Program-made: the position numbers and the translations under genes
Shown here: positions 7,780-16,492 of the stretch, piece after piece
Numbering within the stretch: the stretch's first letter is position 1
Layout: the number at the start of each line of letters is the position of its first letter
Origin: Candidatus Aminicenantes bacterium UBA647
GTDB lineage: Bacteria; Acidobacteriota; Aminicenantia; UBA2199
NCBI GenBank assembly: GCA_002299555.1
Contig: DBOL01000001.1
Span: forward strand, 1 to 39,523
Direction: 5' to 3'
Length of the DNA: 39,523 nucleotides
The notes under the pieces: generated by a model
Told to the model about the DNA's origin: nothing
Seen by the model: only the letters and a program-made list of their open reading frames with translations
Database searches by the model: none

Positions 7780-9138
7780 ATGTCACTTACCAATGAAATT
7801 ATCGAAAAAGTAAAAGTTAAAAATCCTGCTGAAGGAGAATTTCATCAGGCAGTTGAAGAGGTTATGGAATCTCTGGAACCTACTGTTGAAAAGCATCCTG
7901 AGTTTGTTAAAGCAGGCATCTATGACAGGATAGTTGAGCCGGACAGAGCAATATTGTTCAGAGTTCCCTGGCAGGATGACAAAGGAAATGTTCAGGTTCA
8001 GAAGGGTTTTAGAGTTCAGTATAATAATTCGATCGGCCCCTACAAAGGCGTTCTTAGATTTCATCCCTCTGTTAATCTTGGAATTATAAAATTTCTTGGC
8101 TTTGAACAGGTATTTAAGAATTCACTCACAACACTGCCTATGGGTGGTGGAAAGGGTGGCTCGGATTTCGATCCTAAAGGAAAATCAGATAATGAAGTAA
8201 TGAGATTCTGTCAGGCTTTCATGAGAGAATTGTTCAGGCATATCGGCCCTGATACAGATGTTCCTGCCGGTGATATTGGTGTTGGTGGAAGAGAGATCGG
8301 ATTTTTGTTCGGTTACTATAAAAAATTAAGAAATGAACATACAGGCGTTCTTACCGGAAAAGGTATAGAGTATGGTGGTAGTCTTATAAGGCCGGAAGCA
8401 ACAGGTTATGGTGCTGTTTATTTTGCTGCCGAAATGCTTAATGTAAAGAATGAAACTCTTGAAGGTAAAACGGCTCTGGTTTCAGGTTCAGGAAATGTTG
8501 CTCAGTATGCAATGGAAAAGCTTCTTGACCTTGGTGCAAAGCCTGTAACATCTTCAGACTCATCCGGTTATATATTTGATGAAGCCGGGATCGATCGTGA
8601 AAAACTTGCTTTCATTATGGACCTTAAGAATGTAAGAAGAGGAAGATTGAAAGAGTATGCTGACAAGTATTCTACTGCTGTTTATACGCCGGTAGATCCT
8701 AACCTCGGTTACAACCCTCTTTGGAACCATAAAGCAGATGTTGCATTCCCGAGCGCGACACAGAATGAGATCAATGAAAAAGATGCTCAGCATCTCGTAA
8801 ACAATGGAGTTAAGACAATATCCGAAGGAGCTAACATGCCGACAACTCCTGAAGGAATAAGCATTTTCATGACCAATGGTATCGGATATGGTCTCGGAAA
8901 AGCTGCAAATGCAGGCGGAGTTGCAGTTTCCGGACTGGAAATGAGTCAGAACAGTCTCAGATACAATTGGACAAGAGAAGAAGTTGACAGCAAACTTCAT
9001 GGCATAATGAAGAGTATCCATAAAGCAGCTTATGAAACATCAGTTGCATATGGTAAACCTGGGGACTATCCTCTTGGAGCAAACATTGCAGGCTTCACTA
9101 AAGTTGCGAAAACAATGGTTGCATATGGTGTTGTGTAA
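7780..9138 (+). CDS. gdhA: NAD(P)-dependent glutamate dehydrogenase
   Basis: A 452-residue hexameric-type glutamate dehydrogenase that interconverts 2-oxoglutarate plus ammonium and glutamate. The substrate-binding region has GPYKGVLRFHPSVN and LPMGGGKGGSDFDPKGKS, with the catalytic lysines, followed by VPAGDIGVGGREIGF. The Rossmann dinucleotide loop is VSGSGNVAQYA. Length and the DPKGKS segment fit the NADP-type bacterial/fungal small-hexamer family; coenzyme choice is not proven. AAAGGAGA at 7766-7773 fixes the ATG at 7780. It is a single-gene transcript with its own promoter and a strong intrinsic terminator, suggesting high expression. Confidence 0.95.
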   Translation: MSLTNEIIEKVKVKNPAEGEFHQAVEEVMESLEPTVEKHPEFVKAGIYDRIVEPDRAILFRVPWQDDKGNVQVQKGFRVQYNNSIGPYKGVLRFHPSVNLGIIKFLGFEQVFKNSLTTLPMGGGKGGSDFDPKGKSDNEVMRFCQAFMRELFRHIGPDTDVPAGDIGVGGREIGFLFGYYKKLRNEHTGVLTGKGIEYGGSLIRPEATGYGAVYFAAEMLNVKNETLEGKTALVSGSGNVAQYAMEKLLDLGAKPVTSSDSSGYIFDEAGIDREKLAFIMDLKNVRRGRLKEYADKYSTAVYTPVDPNLGYNPLWNHKADVAFPSATQNEINEKDAQHLVNNGVKTISEGANMPTTPEGISIFMTNGIGYGLGKAANAGGVAVSGLEMSQNSLRYNWTREEVDSKLHGIMKSIHKAAYETSVAYGKPGDYPLGANIAGFTKVAKTMVAYGVV

Positions 9139-9168
9139 GATAGATATTTTAATATTTAAAATAAAGAG

Positions 9169-9195
9169 GGGGAGCTTTTGCTCCCCTTTTTTTTT
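9169..9195 (+). terminator. Strong intrinsic terminator after gdhA
   Basis: GGGGAGC, loop TTTT, GCTCCCC forms a seven-pair GC-rich stem followed directly by a run of nine T residues. Textbook rho-independent terminator 30 bases after the gdhA stop. Confidence 0.93.
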
Positions 9196-9239
9196 CGGTC
9201 AGATTTTGTTAGAATTTATATATATGTCAGGAGGGTAAT

Positions 9240-10280
9240 ATGGAGAATGAAGGCCATCTTTTTGAAGAATATGTGCATGAGAAAACAATATTAGAGAGGA
9301 TGAAAAATCCCAAATTCTGGATCAAGTATATACTGATAGTTACATTTCTTGTCCTTGTTGTAATGGTCTACAAATCGTTCAATAGTACCTGGTCAAAGGA
9401 TGATGTGAAAAATTCAATTGAAATAGTTGCTATTGAAGCCGGGTGGATTGAAGGGGAATCAGAGCTTAGGGAAACAGCAACAAGGATCCTCCCATTCTTC
9501 TCTTTCAAAGTAAAAAATATAGGGAAGGACCCTCTTCATTATGTTAATTTTGAATGTGTATTTGAATTTCAGGCGGATGGGAAGCCTCAAACCAGTGGTT
9601 TCCATTCTGCATTTAATTTACCCATTCCCCCCGGGTCCACGAGTCATGTTGTTCTGATAAAGGGAGTTAATGGTTATACTGCAACCTCAAAAGAGGCCTT
9701 TTATAAAAATAAAGATAAATGGAAAAAATTAAATGCAAAGCTGTTTGCCAGGACAAAAGGATCGACCTATGTGAGAGTCGGAGATCTGTATCAGGTTGAA
9801 CAAAAGATCACCGGTTTTAAAACTGATATTAATATTGAAGAAAAAAGCAGACTTGCAGATAGTGTAGATATCCAAATAACTGATTCCGGATGGATATATA
9901 AAATACTTGAGGGCTCGAATGTGCTGGTGTATCCGTCAATAAAATTTAAGATCACTAACACGGGTGACGAGTTGTTAAGTAAACTCGCTTTTAAGGGTAT
10001 CTTCAAATTTGAAAAGGATGGAGAAAGATTCAATTTCGGATATCCGGTAATCAAAGGAGAGTTGAAACCGGGCTCTGAGAGCCGGGAGATCACTATGAGG
10101 TCAGAGTATGGGATACATGCCTCTTCTCTTCAATCCCTCTATAATAATATATTTGAATGGGATGAAGTAACGGTCAGAATTATGATAAAGGATATGAATA
10201 CAATATATGAGGAATTGGGTGAGTATCCTGTTGATAATGAGATAGAAGGTGTTAAGGTTATTAAGGATAAACAGAAATAA
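9240..10280 (+). CDS. Membrane-anchored protein with two copies of an unknown beta domain
   Basis: I do not recognise a named family. The 346-residue protein has a charged N terminus and one membrane segment (about residues 30-49, IKYILIVTFLVLVVMVYKSF). The remainder is two tandem copies of a beta-rich domain. Copy one (about 60-195) has EIVAIEAGWIEG, FSFKVKNIGKDPL, FECVFEFQADGK and IPPGSTSHV; copy two (about 207-340) has DIQITDSGWIYK, IKFKITNTGDELL, FKGIFKFEKDGE and LKPGSESRE. The matching order points to an internal duplication, with an FxxG/Ig-like beta-sandwich flavour. GGAGG a few bases before the ATG supports the start. It may be cotranscribed with the response regulator 41 bases downstream. 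Confidence 0.65.
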   Translation: MENEGHLFEEYVHEKTILERMKNPKFWIKYILIVTFLVLVVMVYKSFNSTWSKDDVKNSIEIVAIEAGWIEGESELRETATRILPFFSFKVKNIGKDPLHYVNFECVFEFQADGKPQTSGFHSAFNLPIPPGSTSHVVLIKGVNGYTATSKEAFYKNKDKWKKLNAKLFARTKGSTYVRVGDLYQVEQKITGFKTDINIEEKSRLADSVDIQITDSGWIYKILEGSNVLVYPSIKFKITNTGDELLSKLAFKGIFKFEKDGERFNFGYPVIKGELKPGSESREITMRSEYGIHASSLQSLYNNIFEWDEVTVRIMIKDMNTIYEELGEYPVDNEIEGVKVIKDKQK

Positions 10281-10321
10281 AAGATTTGGAATTTTTAAAT
10301 AATTATTATATCCTCTTATAA

Positions 10322-10714
10322 ATGGGCTCCGGAATAGAAAAAAATCAAATACTTCTTGTCGATGATGAGAAAGTTATCAGAGAGATCGGTCAGGAGATGA
10401 TCGAAATTCTGGGGTATGAATGTATTACTGCGAAAGACGGTGAGGAGGGAGTTAAGTTATTCAAGAGAAACTCCGGGAAAATTCTTATTGTAGTCCTCGA
10501 TGTGGAAATGCCGGGGATCTCCGGTGAGGTAGTTTCAAATATTATCACAACCGAAGCGCCCAATGCCAAGATATTGTTTATCAGCGGATATGACAGGGAA
10601 TATCTTGAAAAAAAAGTGTTTAAGAAAAAAATAACGAATTTTATGGCGAAACCTTTGAGTGTAAAATCCCTTTCCCGCAAGTTTAGTGAAATGCTGAGGG
10701 GAAATGCCGTTTGA
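10322..10714 (+). CDS. Single-domain response regulator (CheY-like receiver)
   Basis: A 130-residue stand-alone receiver domain. The acidic pair is D14-D15 in LLVDDEKVI, the phosphoacceptor is D60 in VVLDVEMPG, the switch Ser is S88 in FISGYD, and the conserved lysine is K110 in MAKPLS. There is no output domain, so it presumably acts by protein contact in a phosphorelay; no histidine kinase is encoded in the window. The ATG has no clear Shine-Dalgarno. Its end overlaps the next gene by 11 bases, indicating translational coupling. Confidence 0.87.
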   Translation: MGSGIEKNQILLVDDEKVIREIGQEMIEILGYECITAKDGEEGVKLFKRNSGKILIVVLDVEMPGISGEVVSNIITTEAPNAKILFISGYDREYLEKKVFKKKITNFMAKPLSVKSLSRKFSEMLRGNAV

Positions 10715-11489
10715 TAATTATTTTGTCAGAATCTCCTGTGATTTATTAAGAACAGATTATAAAGAATTCCTTGATCTGGGAATATCACCAGAAGTTTATA
10801 TGGATAGTTGTAGCTTGAATAGTTTTGAAGGTGAAGGGAAAGAGGACTTTAAATTTATTCTGAAAAAATTCAAGGCCAATACAATTCATGCACCTTTTCT
10901 CGACATATCAACAGGCGGAAATGATGATGATATCAGGGAGTTGAGTTTCCGGAAATTGTCAAAAGTTCTGGAGCTCGGGAGAGAGTGGGGTTCAGATCTT
11001 GTAGTTATTCATTATAATTATGACAGGCTGTATTACAGGCAGGGTCTGGATATATGGCTTGACAGGTCAACTGAATTTTTTAAAAGGTTGTCAAATATTC
11101 CTGATCATCCTGTTATCGCGATCGAGAACATTGATGATCCTGTTCCGGATGTAGCTCTTGAACTAGAGAGAAGAACTGGAAATGACAGGATGGTGCACTG
11201 TTTTGATTACGGACATCATAATGTTTTTGGACAGATAAGCTCCACTGACTGGCTTAAACAAATTAGTTCAGATAAACAAATTCATTTCCATTTCCATGAT
11301 AATAATGGCACAGGAGATGATCATATGCCAATGGGTGAAGGAAACATTGACTGGGAAAAGGCGCGCTTGGATATTCTTGATCTGGGTACGAACTTTTCTG
11401 TTACTCTTGAGCCACATTCAAAAGATAATCTTCTCAGGTCCCTGAAATATTTTCAGAAATATTTTTTACCTGGAGGGTCAGAGGTATAA
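10704..11489 (+). CDS. Sugar phosphate isomerase/epimerase-like TIM barrel
   Basis: A 261-residue AP-endonuclease-2-type TIM barrel. Metal-ligand motifs are visible in order: IHAPFLDIS, VVIHYNY, IAIENIDD, CFDYGHHNVF and the HFHFHDNNGTGDDHMPMGEG block, which is the classic HxHDNxGxxDxHxxxGxG signature of the xylose-isomerase-like family, ending in VTLEPHS. The reaction could be sugar isomerisation or epimerisation; the substrate is unknown. It overlaps the receiver gene and sits three bases before pgi, so a sugar-related role fits the context but is not proven. Confidence 0.75.
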   Translation: MPFDNYFVRISCDLLRTDYKEFLDLGISPEVYMDSCSLNSFEGEGKEDFKFILKKFKANTIHAPFLDISTGGNDDDIRELSFRKLSKVLELGREWGSDLVVIHYNYDRLYYRQGLDIWLDRSTEFFKRLSNIPDHPVIAIENIDDPVPDVALELERRTGNDRMVHCFDYGHHNVFGQISSTDWLKQISSDKQIHFHFHDNNGTGDDHMPMGEGNIDWEKARLDILDLGTNFSVTLEPHSKDNLLRSLKYFQKYFLPGGSEV

Positions 11490-11491
11490 AT

Positions 11492-13141
11492 ATGACACAA
11501 AAACTTTCGGGTCCTGAAAAATTTATAGAGTGGGGATATTTAGGTGAACACTTTTCAAAAATAAAAACCGAACATTTAAGAGAGTATTTTAGAGAAGATC
11601 CCGGAAGAGGGGATAGATTCTCTTTGACAATTGGTGATCTCTATTTTGATTATTCAAAAAATATGATCAAAAATGAAACTCTTGACCTGCTTATAAAGCT
11701 TGCAGAAAAAGTGGGACTCAGGCAAAGAATTGATGATATGTTTTCCGGGAAGAAGATAAACACAACAGAGGACCGGGCTGTTCTTCATACTGCTTTGCGG
11801 AATTTATCGGGTGAACCTCTCATGGTTGACGGAATAGATGTAATGCCTCTGATATCCGGGACTTTGGATAAAATGAAAATTGTTGCAGATCGAATAAGAG
11901 GTGGTGACTGGAAAGGTTTTTCAGGTAAACAAATAAAGAATGTAGTAAATATCGGGATCGGTGGATCTGATCTTGGGCCCAGATTTGTCTGTAATGCACT
12001 CAAATGGTATTCAGATAGAGAAATAAATATCAGACTTGTCTCGAATATAGACGGGACAGATATTGTTGAGACCCTATATGGCCTTGACCCTGAAGAAACT
12101 ATTTTTATAATTGCATCTAAAACTTTTACCACAATTGAAACCATGACCAATGCGGAGAGTGCAAAAGAGTGGGTCCGGTCATCAGCAGGAAATACAGAGT
12201 TCATTTCAAAACATTTTATTGCCATCACTTCAAGCAGGGAAAATTCAGAGCTTTTCGGGATCTCTCCTGAAAATACTCTTGAGATGTGGGATTGGGTAGG
12301 TGGCAGGTATTCGGTGACCTCGTCCATAGGACTTTTAGTAATGATCTCAGCCGGGTATGATAATTTCATTTCACTTCTTAAGGGTTTTCATAAAATAGAT
12401 GAACATTTTAAAAACGCTCCCTTCAATGAAAATATTCCTGTAATAATGGCTCTGATCGGCGTCTGGTATAATAATTTTTTCATGTATGGGTCACATGCGG
12501 TTCTCCCATATGATCAATATCTTGCTGACTTTCCTGCATATCTTCAGCAATGTGATATGGAATCCAATGGAAAGAGTATCAATCTTGAGGGGGAGTTGGC
12601 AGGATATCATACAGGACCCGTTATCTGGGGAGGCATTGGGACAAATTCTCAGCATGCTTTTTTTCAGTTACTCCATCAAGGGAGTAGAGTTGTACCTGCA
12701 GATTTTATCGGATTTGCCCAACCTTTGAATGATCAGGGAGATCACCACAGGAAGTTAATGGCAAATTTCTTTGCTCAGTCTAAAGCTTTGGCTTTCGGAA
12801 GGACTGGTAATGAAGTATTAAAAGCCGGGATTCCGGAGGAGCAGATACCGTTTAGAACATTCCCCGGCAACAGGCCTTCGAATACTCTGTTGTTCACCAG
12901 GTTAACTCCTGAGACGATCGGAATGTTGATTGCTATATACGAGCATAAGATCTTTACCCAAGGTGTTATCTGGAATATTAATTCATTCGATCAATGGGGT
13001 GTAGAACTGGGGAAAAGCATTGCATCTGAAATTGCTGAAGATCTGACATCTGAAGATATCTCCGGCAATGACCATGACAGTTCAACAAAAGAACTTATCA
13101 GTGTTTTCAGATCTCTCCGGGACGTCGATGAAGGTAATTGA
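11492..13141 (+). CDS. pgi: Glucose-6-phosphate isomerase
   Basis: A 549-residue phosphoglucose isomerase, full length for the long bacterial/eukaryotic-type family, interconverting glucose-6-phosphate and fructose-6-phosphate in glycolysis and gluconeogenesis. Seen: VNIGIGGSDLGP, the phosphate-binding KTFTTIETMTNA, the DWVGGRYSVTSSIG block with the PGI signature, QQCDMESNGKS, and NSFDQWGVELGK near the C terminus. Starts three bases after the isomerase-like gene. Its last 14 bases overlap the rtcB start, so the four genes from the receiver to rtcB look like one operon. Confidence 0.96.
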   Translation: MTQKLSGPEKFIEWGYLGEHFSKIKTEHLREYFREDPGRGDRFSLTIGDLYFDYSKNMIKNETLDLLIKLAEKVGLRQRIDDMFSGKKINTTEDRAVLHTALRNLSGEPLMVDGIDVMPLISGTLDKMKIVADRIRGGDWKGFSGKQIKNVVNIGIGGSDLGPRFVCNALKWYSDREINIRLVSNIDGTDIVETLYGLDPEETIFIIASKTFTTIETMTNAESAKEWVRSSAGNTEFISKHFIAITSSRENSELFGISPENTLEMWDWVGGRYSVTSSIGLLVMISAGYDNFISLLKGFHKIDEHFKNAPFNENIPVIMALIGVWYNNFFMYGSHAVLPYDQYLADFPAYLQQCDMESNGKSINLEGELAGYHTGPVIWGGIGTNSQHAFFQLLHQGSRVVPADFIGFAQPLNDQGDHHRKLMANFFAQSKALAFGRTGNEVLKAGIPEEQIPFRTFPGNRPSNTLLFTRLTPETIGMLIAIYEHKIFTQGVIWNINSFDQWGVELGKSIASEIAEDLTSEDISGNDHDSSTKELISVFRSLRDVDEGN

Positions 13142-14300
13142 TTCAGGTAAGATCCCGATCAGATTATGGCTTGATGATATAGATTCCGGTGCTCTTGAGC
13201 AAGCAGAGAATCTTTCAAATCTCCCTTTTGCATTCAAACATATCGCTATAATGCCGGATGCTCATCAGGGATTCGGGATGCCGATAGGGGGGGTACTTGC
13301 TACAACCGGGGTTGTTATCCCAAATGCTGTAGGAGTCGACATCGGATGTGGTATCTGTGCAGTCCGGACCAGCGTGAAAGGATTGCCAATGAAAAGTGTT
13401 GAAAATATTCTGAATGGTGTAAGGAGATTGGTCCCTGTGGGGTTCTCTCATCACAAAAAAGAACAGAATGAATCTCTTATGCCCCGAAGAGATCATTTTA
13501 CTTTCAGAAAAGGGATGGTGGTTAATCGTGAATACAAAAATGCCCTTAAGCAGCTGGGTACCCTCGGTGGCGGCAACCATTTTATCGAGATCCAAAAAGA
13601 CAGTGATGGTCATATATGGCTTATGGTACATTCCGGCAGCAGAAATATCGGATACAAGGTTGCGGACCATTATAACCGGGTCGCAAAGGCGCAGACAGGA
13701 TCGGGACGAAAAAGAGTCCCTCCCAAATGGGACCTGGCATATTTATCTCCTGGCTCTGATGATGAAAAAAAATATCTTGAAGAAATGCAGTATTGTGTCG
13801 ATTTTGCCTTTGCTAACAGAAAACTTATGATGAATAGAACGGAAGAGGTTTTCTCAGATTACATAAAAGGTGAGACCCATTTTGATAATTTTATAAATAT
13901 TGCTCATAATTATGCAGCATCCGAGATGCACTTTGGTTCTCATGTGATCGTTCACAGGAAGGGAGCGACCAGTGCAAAACCGGGGGAGAAAGGGATTGTG
14001 CCGGGATCACAGGGGATGCCAAGTTATATTGTTTCCGGGAAAGGGAACCCTGATAGTTTTATGTCCTGCTCCCATGGAGCGGGTAGGAAAATGGGCAGGA
14101 AGCAGGCTGTAAGGGAACTTGATCTTGAATATGAAAAGGCGAAACTTGATAAACTCGGGATCATTCACTCCCTCCACAGAAGGAGTGATCTTGATGAAGC
14201 AAGTGGTGCATATAAAGATATTAACAAAGTCATGAAGAATCAAAAGGATCTTCTGGATATTGTAACAGAACTAAAACCCCTTGGAGTAATAAAAGGTTGA
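13128..14300 (+). CDS. rtcB: RtcB-family RNA ligase
   Basis: A 390-residue GTP- and Mn-dependent RNA ligase that joins 2',3'-cyclic phosphate or 3'-phosphate ends to 5'-OH ends. Motifs: MPDAHQGFGMPIGGVLA, the metal cysteine Cys74 in VGVDIGCGICAVR, LGTLGGGNHFIE, MVHSGSRNIG, and CSHGAGRKMGR with the histidine that is guanylylated. The start at 13128 (MKVIDSGKIP) matches the usual RtcB N terminus; a longer in-frame ATG at 13068 would extend deep into pgi. No archease or RtcA gene is adjacent. Slightly shorter than the enterobacterial enzyme, as in many anaerobe homologues. Confidence 0.92.
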   Translation: MKVIDSGKIPIRLWLDDIDSGALEQAENLSNLPFAFKHIAIMPDAHQGFGMPIGGVLATTGVVIPNAVGVDIGCGICAVRTSVKGLPMKSVENILNGVRRLVPVGFSHHKKEQNESLMPRRDHFTFRKGMVVNREYKNALKQLGTLGGGNHFIEIQKDSDGHIWLMVHSGSRNIGYKVADHYNRVAKAQTGSGRKRVPPKWDLAYLSPGSDDEKKYLEEMQYCVDFAFANRKLMMNRTEEVFSDYIKGETHFDNFINIAHNYAASEMHFGSHVIVHRKGATSAKPGEKGIVPGSQGMPSYIVSGKGNPDSFMSCSHGAGRKMGRKQAVRELDLEYEKAKLDKLGIIHSLHRRSDLDEASGAYKDINKVMKNQKDLLDIVTELKPLGVIKG

Positions 14301-14325
14301 TCTATGCCAAGACGGGAACATTTAA

Positions 14326-14357
14326 CTCCTGAATGTCGTATATCTGATATTCAGGAG
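14326..14357 (+). promoter_or_regulatory. Hairpin sequestering the Shine-Dalgarno of a beta-propeller gene
   Basis: CTCCTGAATGTCG pairs with TGATATTCAGGAG around a six-base loop: nine outer Watson-Crick pairs, then four inner pairs including two G-U. The 3' arm contains AGGAG, the core of the Shine-Dalgarno at 14353-14359 for the ATG at 14364. No T-run follows, so it is not an intrinsic terminator. It is positioned to block ribosome entry unless melted or opened by ribosomes from upstream. Confidence 0.65.
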
Positions 14358-14363
14358 GGTTTT

Positions 14364-15386
14364 ATGAAAAGAACAATCTTCGTATTGATCTTCGTTTTAA
14401 TGTTTTCCGGTTTTAAATTTGCAGAAGTGCATCAGATGGAAGATCTTGTAAAACCGGCAATGATCATTGTTAGAAACAACAAATTGTATGTTCTTGAAAA
14501 AACAACAATCTCAATTTATTCCATAAAGGACATGAAACTTATAACTAAATTCGGGAAATCCGGTGAAGGCCCCAGAGAGTTCATGGCCAGGCCCTACGGC
14601 CCTCCGATGTCAATGTCATTCGTGAATGGAGAACTTGTTGTTAACAGTATCAATAAGTTATCCTACTTTACTCCCGATGGGAATTTCCTGAGAGAGCGTA
14701 AGGCGTTTGCAAATCTTGTTCTTTATCAGGTAAAAGAAAATTTCGTGGCGTTGGGCCCCTCTCTTGATGACAAGGGAAAGTTCAGGATAAGTGTCAGGTT
14801 GTACTCGAATAATCTAAAGGAGATAACAAAGCTTTTCCATACAAATATCTCTGTAAATCCTCAGGATGATTTTGTCCTTCCACTGAGTGCAATTACACAT
14901 AATCCTTCTTATGAAGATACTATTATTATCACTGAAAGCAATAAAGATTTTGTGATCAGTATATTTAATTATAATGGTGAGAGGATCGGTAAGATCGAAA
15001 AGGTTTTCGATAAAGTAAGCATCCCTGAAAAATTTAAAGAGGATACAAGAACATGGTTTAAAAAATTCTCTCCCTACAAACAATTTTATGAAAATATCAA
15101 ACAGTTCATTAAGTTCAAGGAATACTTTCCGGCTATACGTGACCTTTATATTGCAGACGATCATATTCATGTGATCACTTATAAAAGAAAAGGAGATCTC
15201 TGGGAATGTCTCATTCTTGATATGAAGGGCAATGAGTTGAAAAGGCTTTTTGTTCCTCTGGACAGGTATGTTCCATTCACATATTATGCAATTCTATACT
15301 CCATTGAGAATGGGAAGATATATTCACTGATCGAAGATGAAGATGAGGAAACCTGGGAACTGTATATTACTGAGGTGAATAAATAA
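14364..15386 (+). CDS. Exported six-bladed beta-propeller protein (paralogue A)
   Basis: A 340-residue protein with a signal peptide (MKRTIFVLIFVLMFSGFKFA) followed by NHL/6-bladed-propeller-like repeats: ISIYSIKDMKLITKFGKSGE then GPREF, LSYFTPDGNFLRERKA, and a C-terminal WELYITEV. The FGxxGEGPxEF motif is the hallmark of the abundant 6-bladed beta-propeller family of Bacteroidetes, Acidobacteria and Aminicenantes. It is a paralogue of the gene at 19873, sharing motif order from start to end. AGGAGGG before the ATG fixes the start, although an in-frame ATG at 14304 exists four bases after the rtcB stop. Function unknown; probably periplasmic or surface ligand binding. Confidence 0.75.
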   Translation: MKRTIFVLIFVLMFSGFKFAEVHQMEDLVKPAMIIVRNNKLYVLEKTTISIYSIKDMKLITKFGKSGEGPREFMARPYGPPMSMSFVNGELVVNSINKLSYFTPDGNFLRERKAFANLVLYQVKENFVALGPSLDDKGKFRISVRLYSNNLKEITKLFHTNISVNPQDDFVLPLSAITHNPSYEDTIIITESNKDFVISIFNYNGERIGKIEKVFDKVSIPEKFKEDTRTWFKKFSPYKQFYENIKQFIKFKEYFPAIRDLYIADDHIHVITYKRKGDLWECLILDMKGNELKRLFVPLDRYVPFTYYAILYSIENGKIYSLIEDEDEETWELYITEVNK

Positions 15387-15395
15387 AGAACAGAT

Positions 15396-16373
15396 TTAGA
15401 GCAGGTTGTTCTTCTTCATCCATTCATCGTTGAATATTGTGCTTAGATAACGTGCTGATCCGTCAGGAAATATAGTAACTATTCTTGCAGGTTTCTCGAG
15501 TGAATTTGCAAGTTTCAGGGCGCCCCATAGAGCAGAACCGCTTGAGCCTCCTCCCAGTATACCTTCTTCTTTCATGAGCTTTCTTGCGAACAGGAATGAA
15601 TCCTTATCCGATATTTGATAGATGTCATCAATGTTGGAAAAGTCTGCGCACTCTATCAGAAACTCATCCCCGAGTCCTTCGATCAGATATGGAGAGGATT
15701 CTGTTATCTTCCCGGTTTTAAAATAGTCATAAAAAATTGATCCGAACGGATCAATGGCGATCACTTTTATTTCAGGATTTTTCTCTTTCAGATATCTGGC
15801 AACGCCGCCGATAGTTCCACCTGTGCCGATACCTGCTATGAAATAATCTATCTTCCCATCCATCTGTTCCCAGATCTCCGGGCCGGTAGAGTGATAATGT
15901 GAATCGTTATTTTCCCTGTTGTTGTGCTGGTCAGGGAAGTAACAATCCGGAGTTCCCTTAACCATTCTCGGGGTTATCTTATTGTAGCTGTCCGGATCTT
16001 CCGGAGGCAATGAGCTGTCCACTTTATGAACATCCACACCAAGTGCTTCGAGCTGATGGATCTTCTCTTTGCTGATCCTGTCCCTTACTACTACTTTCAG
16101 CCGGTAACCTTTCTGAATTGAGACAAGAGCAAGTCCCAATGCTGTATTTCCTGAAGAACTCTCAATAATAAGCTGTCCATCCTTAATGCGTCCATCTTCT
16201 TCAGCTTTTTCGATCATATATTTAGCAGCTCTGTCTTTTACGCTACCCATCGGGTTCATGAATTCAAGCTTTGCGAATATTTCACTTCCGGTCCCTGCTG
16301 TAACTTTTTGAAGTTTTACCATCGGTGTATTTCCGACAACATCCAGGATATTTTTGTACACATTTTTGCCCAT
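15396..16373 (-). CDS. Cystathionine beta-synthase/cysteine synthase-family enzyme
   Basis: A 325-residue fold-type II PLP enzyme. The PLP lysine is Lys46 in PMGSVKDRAA, the substrate loop is IESSSGNTALGLAL, and the phosphate loop is GIGTGGTIGGVARYLKE. The stretch PDQHNNRENNDSHYHSTGPE and IAIDPFGS, with the late GGGSSGSALWGAL, is closer to cystathionine beta-synthases (serine plus homocysteine) than to typical CysK, but O-acetylserine use cannot be excluded. No CBS regulatory domains are attached. The start at 16373 (MGKNVYKN) gives the family's standard N terminus; a 12-residue longer ATG exists. It converges with the propeller gene with only nine bases between. Confidence 0.85.
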   Translation of the reverse strand: MGKNVYKNILDVVGNTPMVKLQKVTAGTGSEIFAKLEFMNPMGSVKDRAAKYMIEKAEEDGRIKDGQLIIESSSGNTALGLALVSIQKGYRLKVVVRDRISKEKIHQLEALGVDVHKVDSSLPPEDPDSYNKITPRMVKGTPDCYFPDQHNNRENNDSHYHSTGPEIWEQMDGKIDYFIAGIGTGGTIGGVARYLKEKNPEIKVIAIDPFGSIFYDYFKTGKITESSPYLIEGLGDEFLIECADFSNIDDIYQISDKDSFLFARKLMKEEGILGGGSSGSALWGALKLANSLEKPARIVTIFPDGSARYLSTIFNDEWMKKNNLL

Positions 16374-16492
16374 TATTATAGCCCCTGTATTAATGAGATA
16401 TTCTAACACCGGATGAGATCTATTGCAATTTGCAGGGGATAGATATAAAATATATTCAAAGAAACGGTGCAGTCAGGCCTTATTTGGGGATC

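Noticed and set aside
13068..13127. Longer rtcB start at 13068 overlapping pgi by 74 bases.
   Set aside because: The added residues do not match the RtcB N terminus, whereas ATG 13128 begins directly with the conserved MKVIDSGKIP region.
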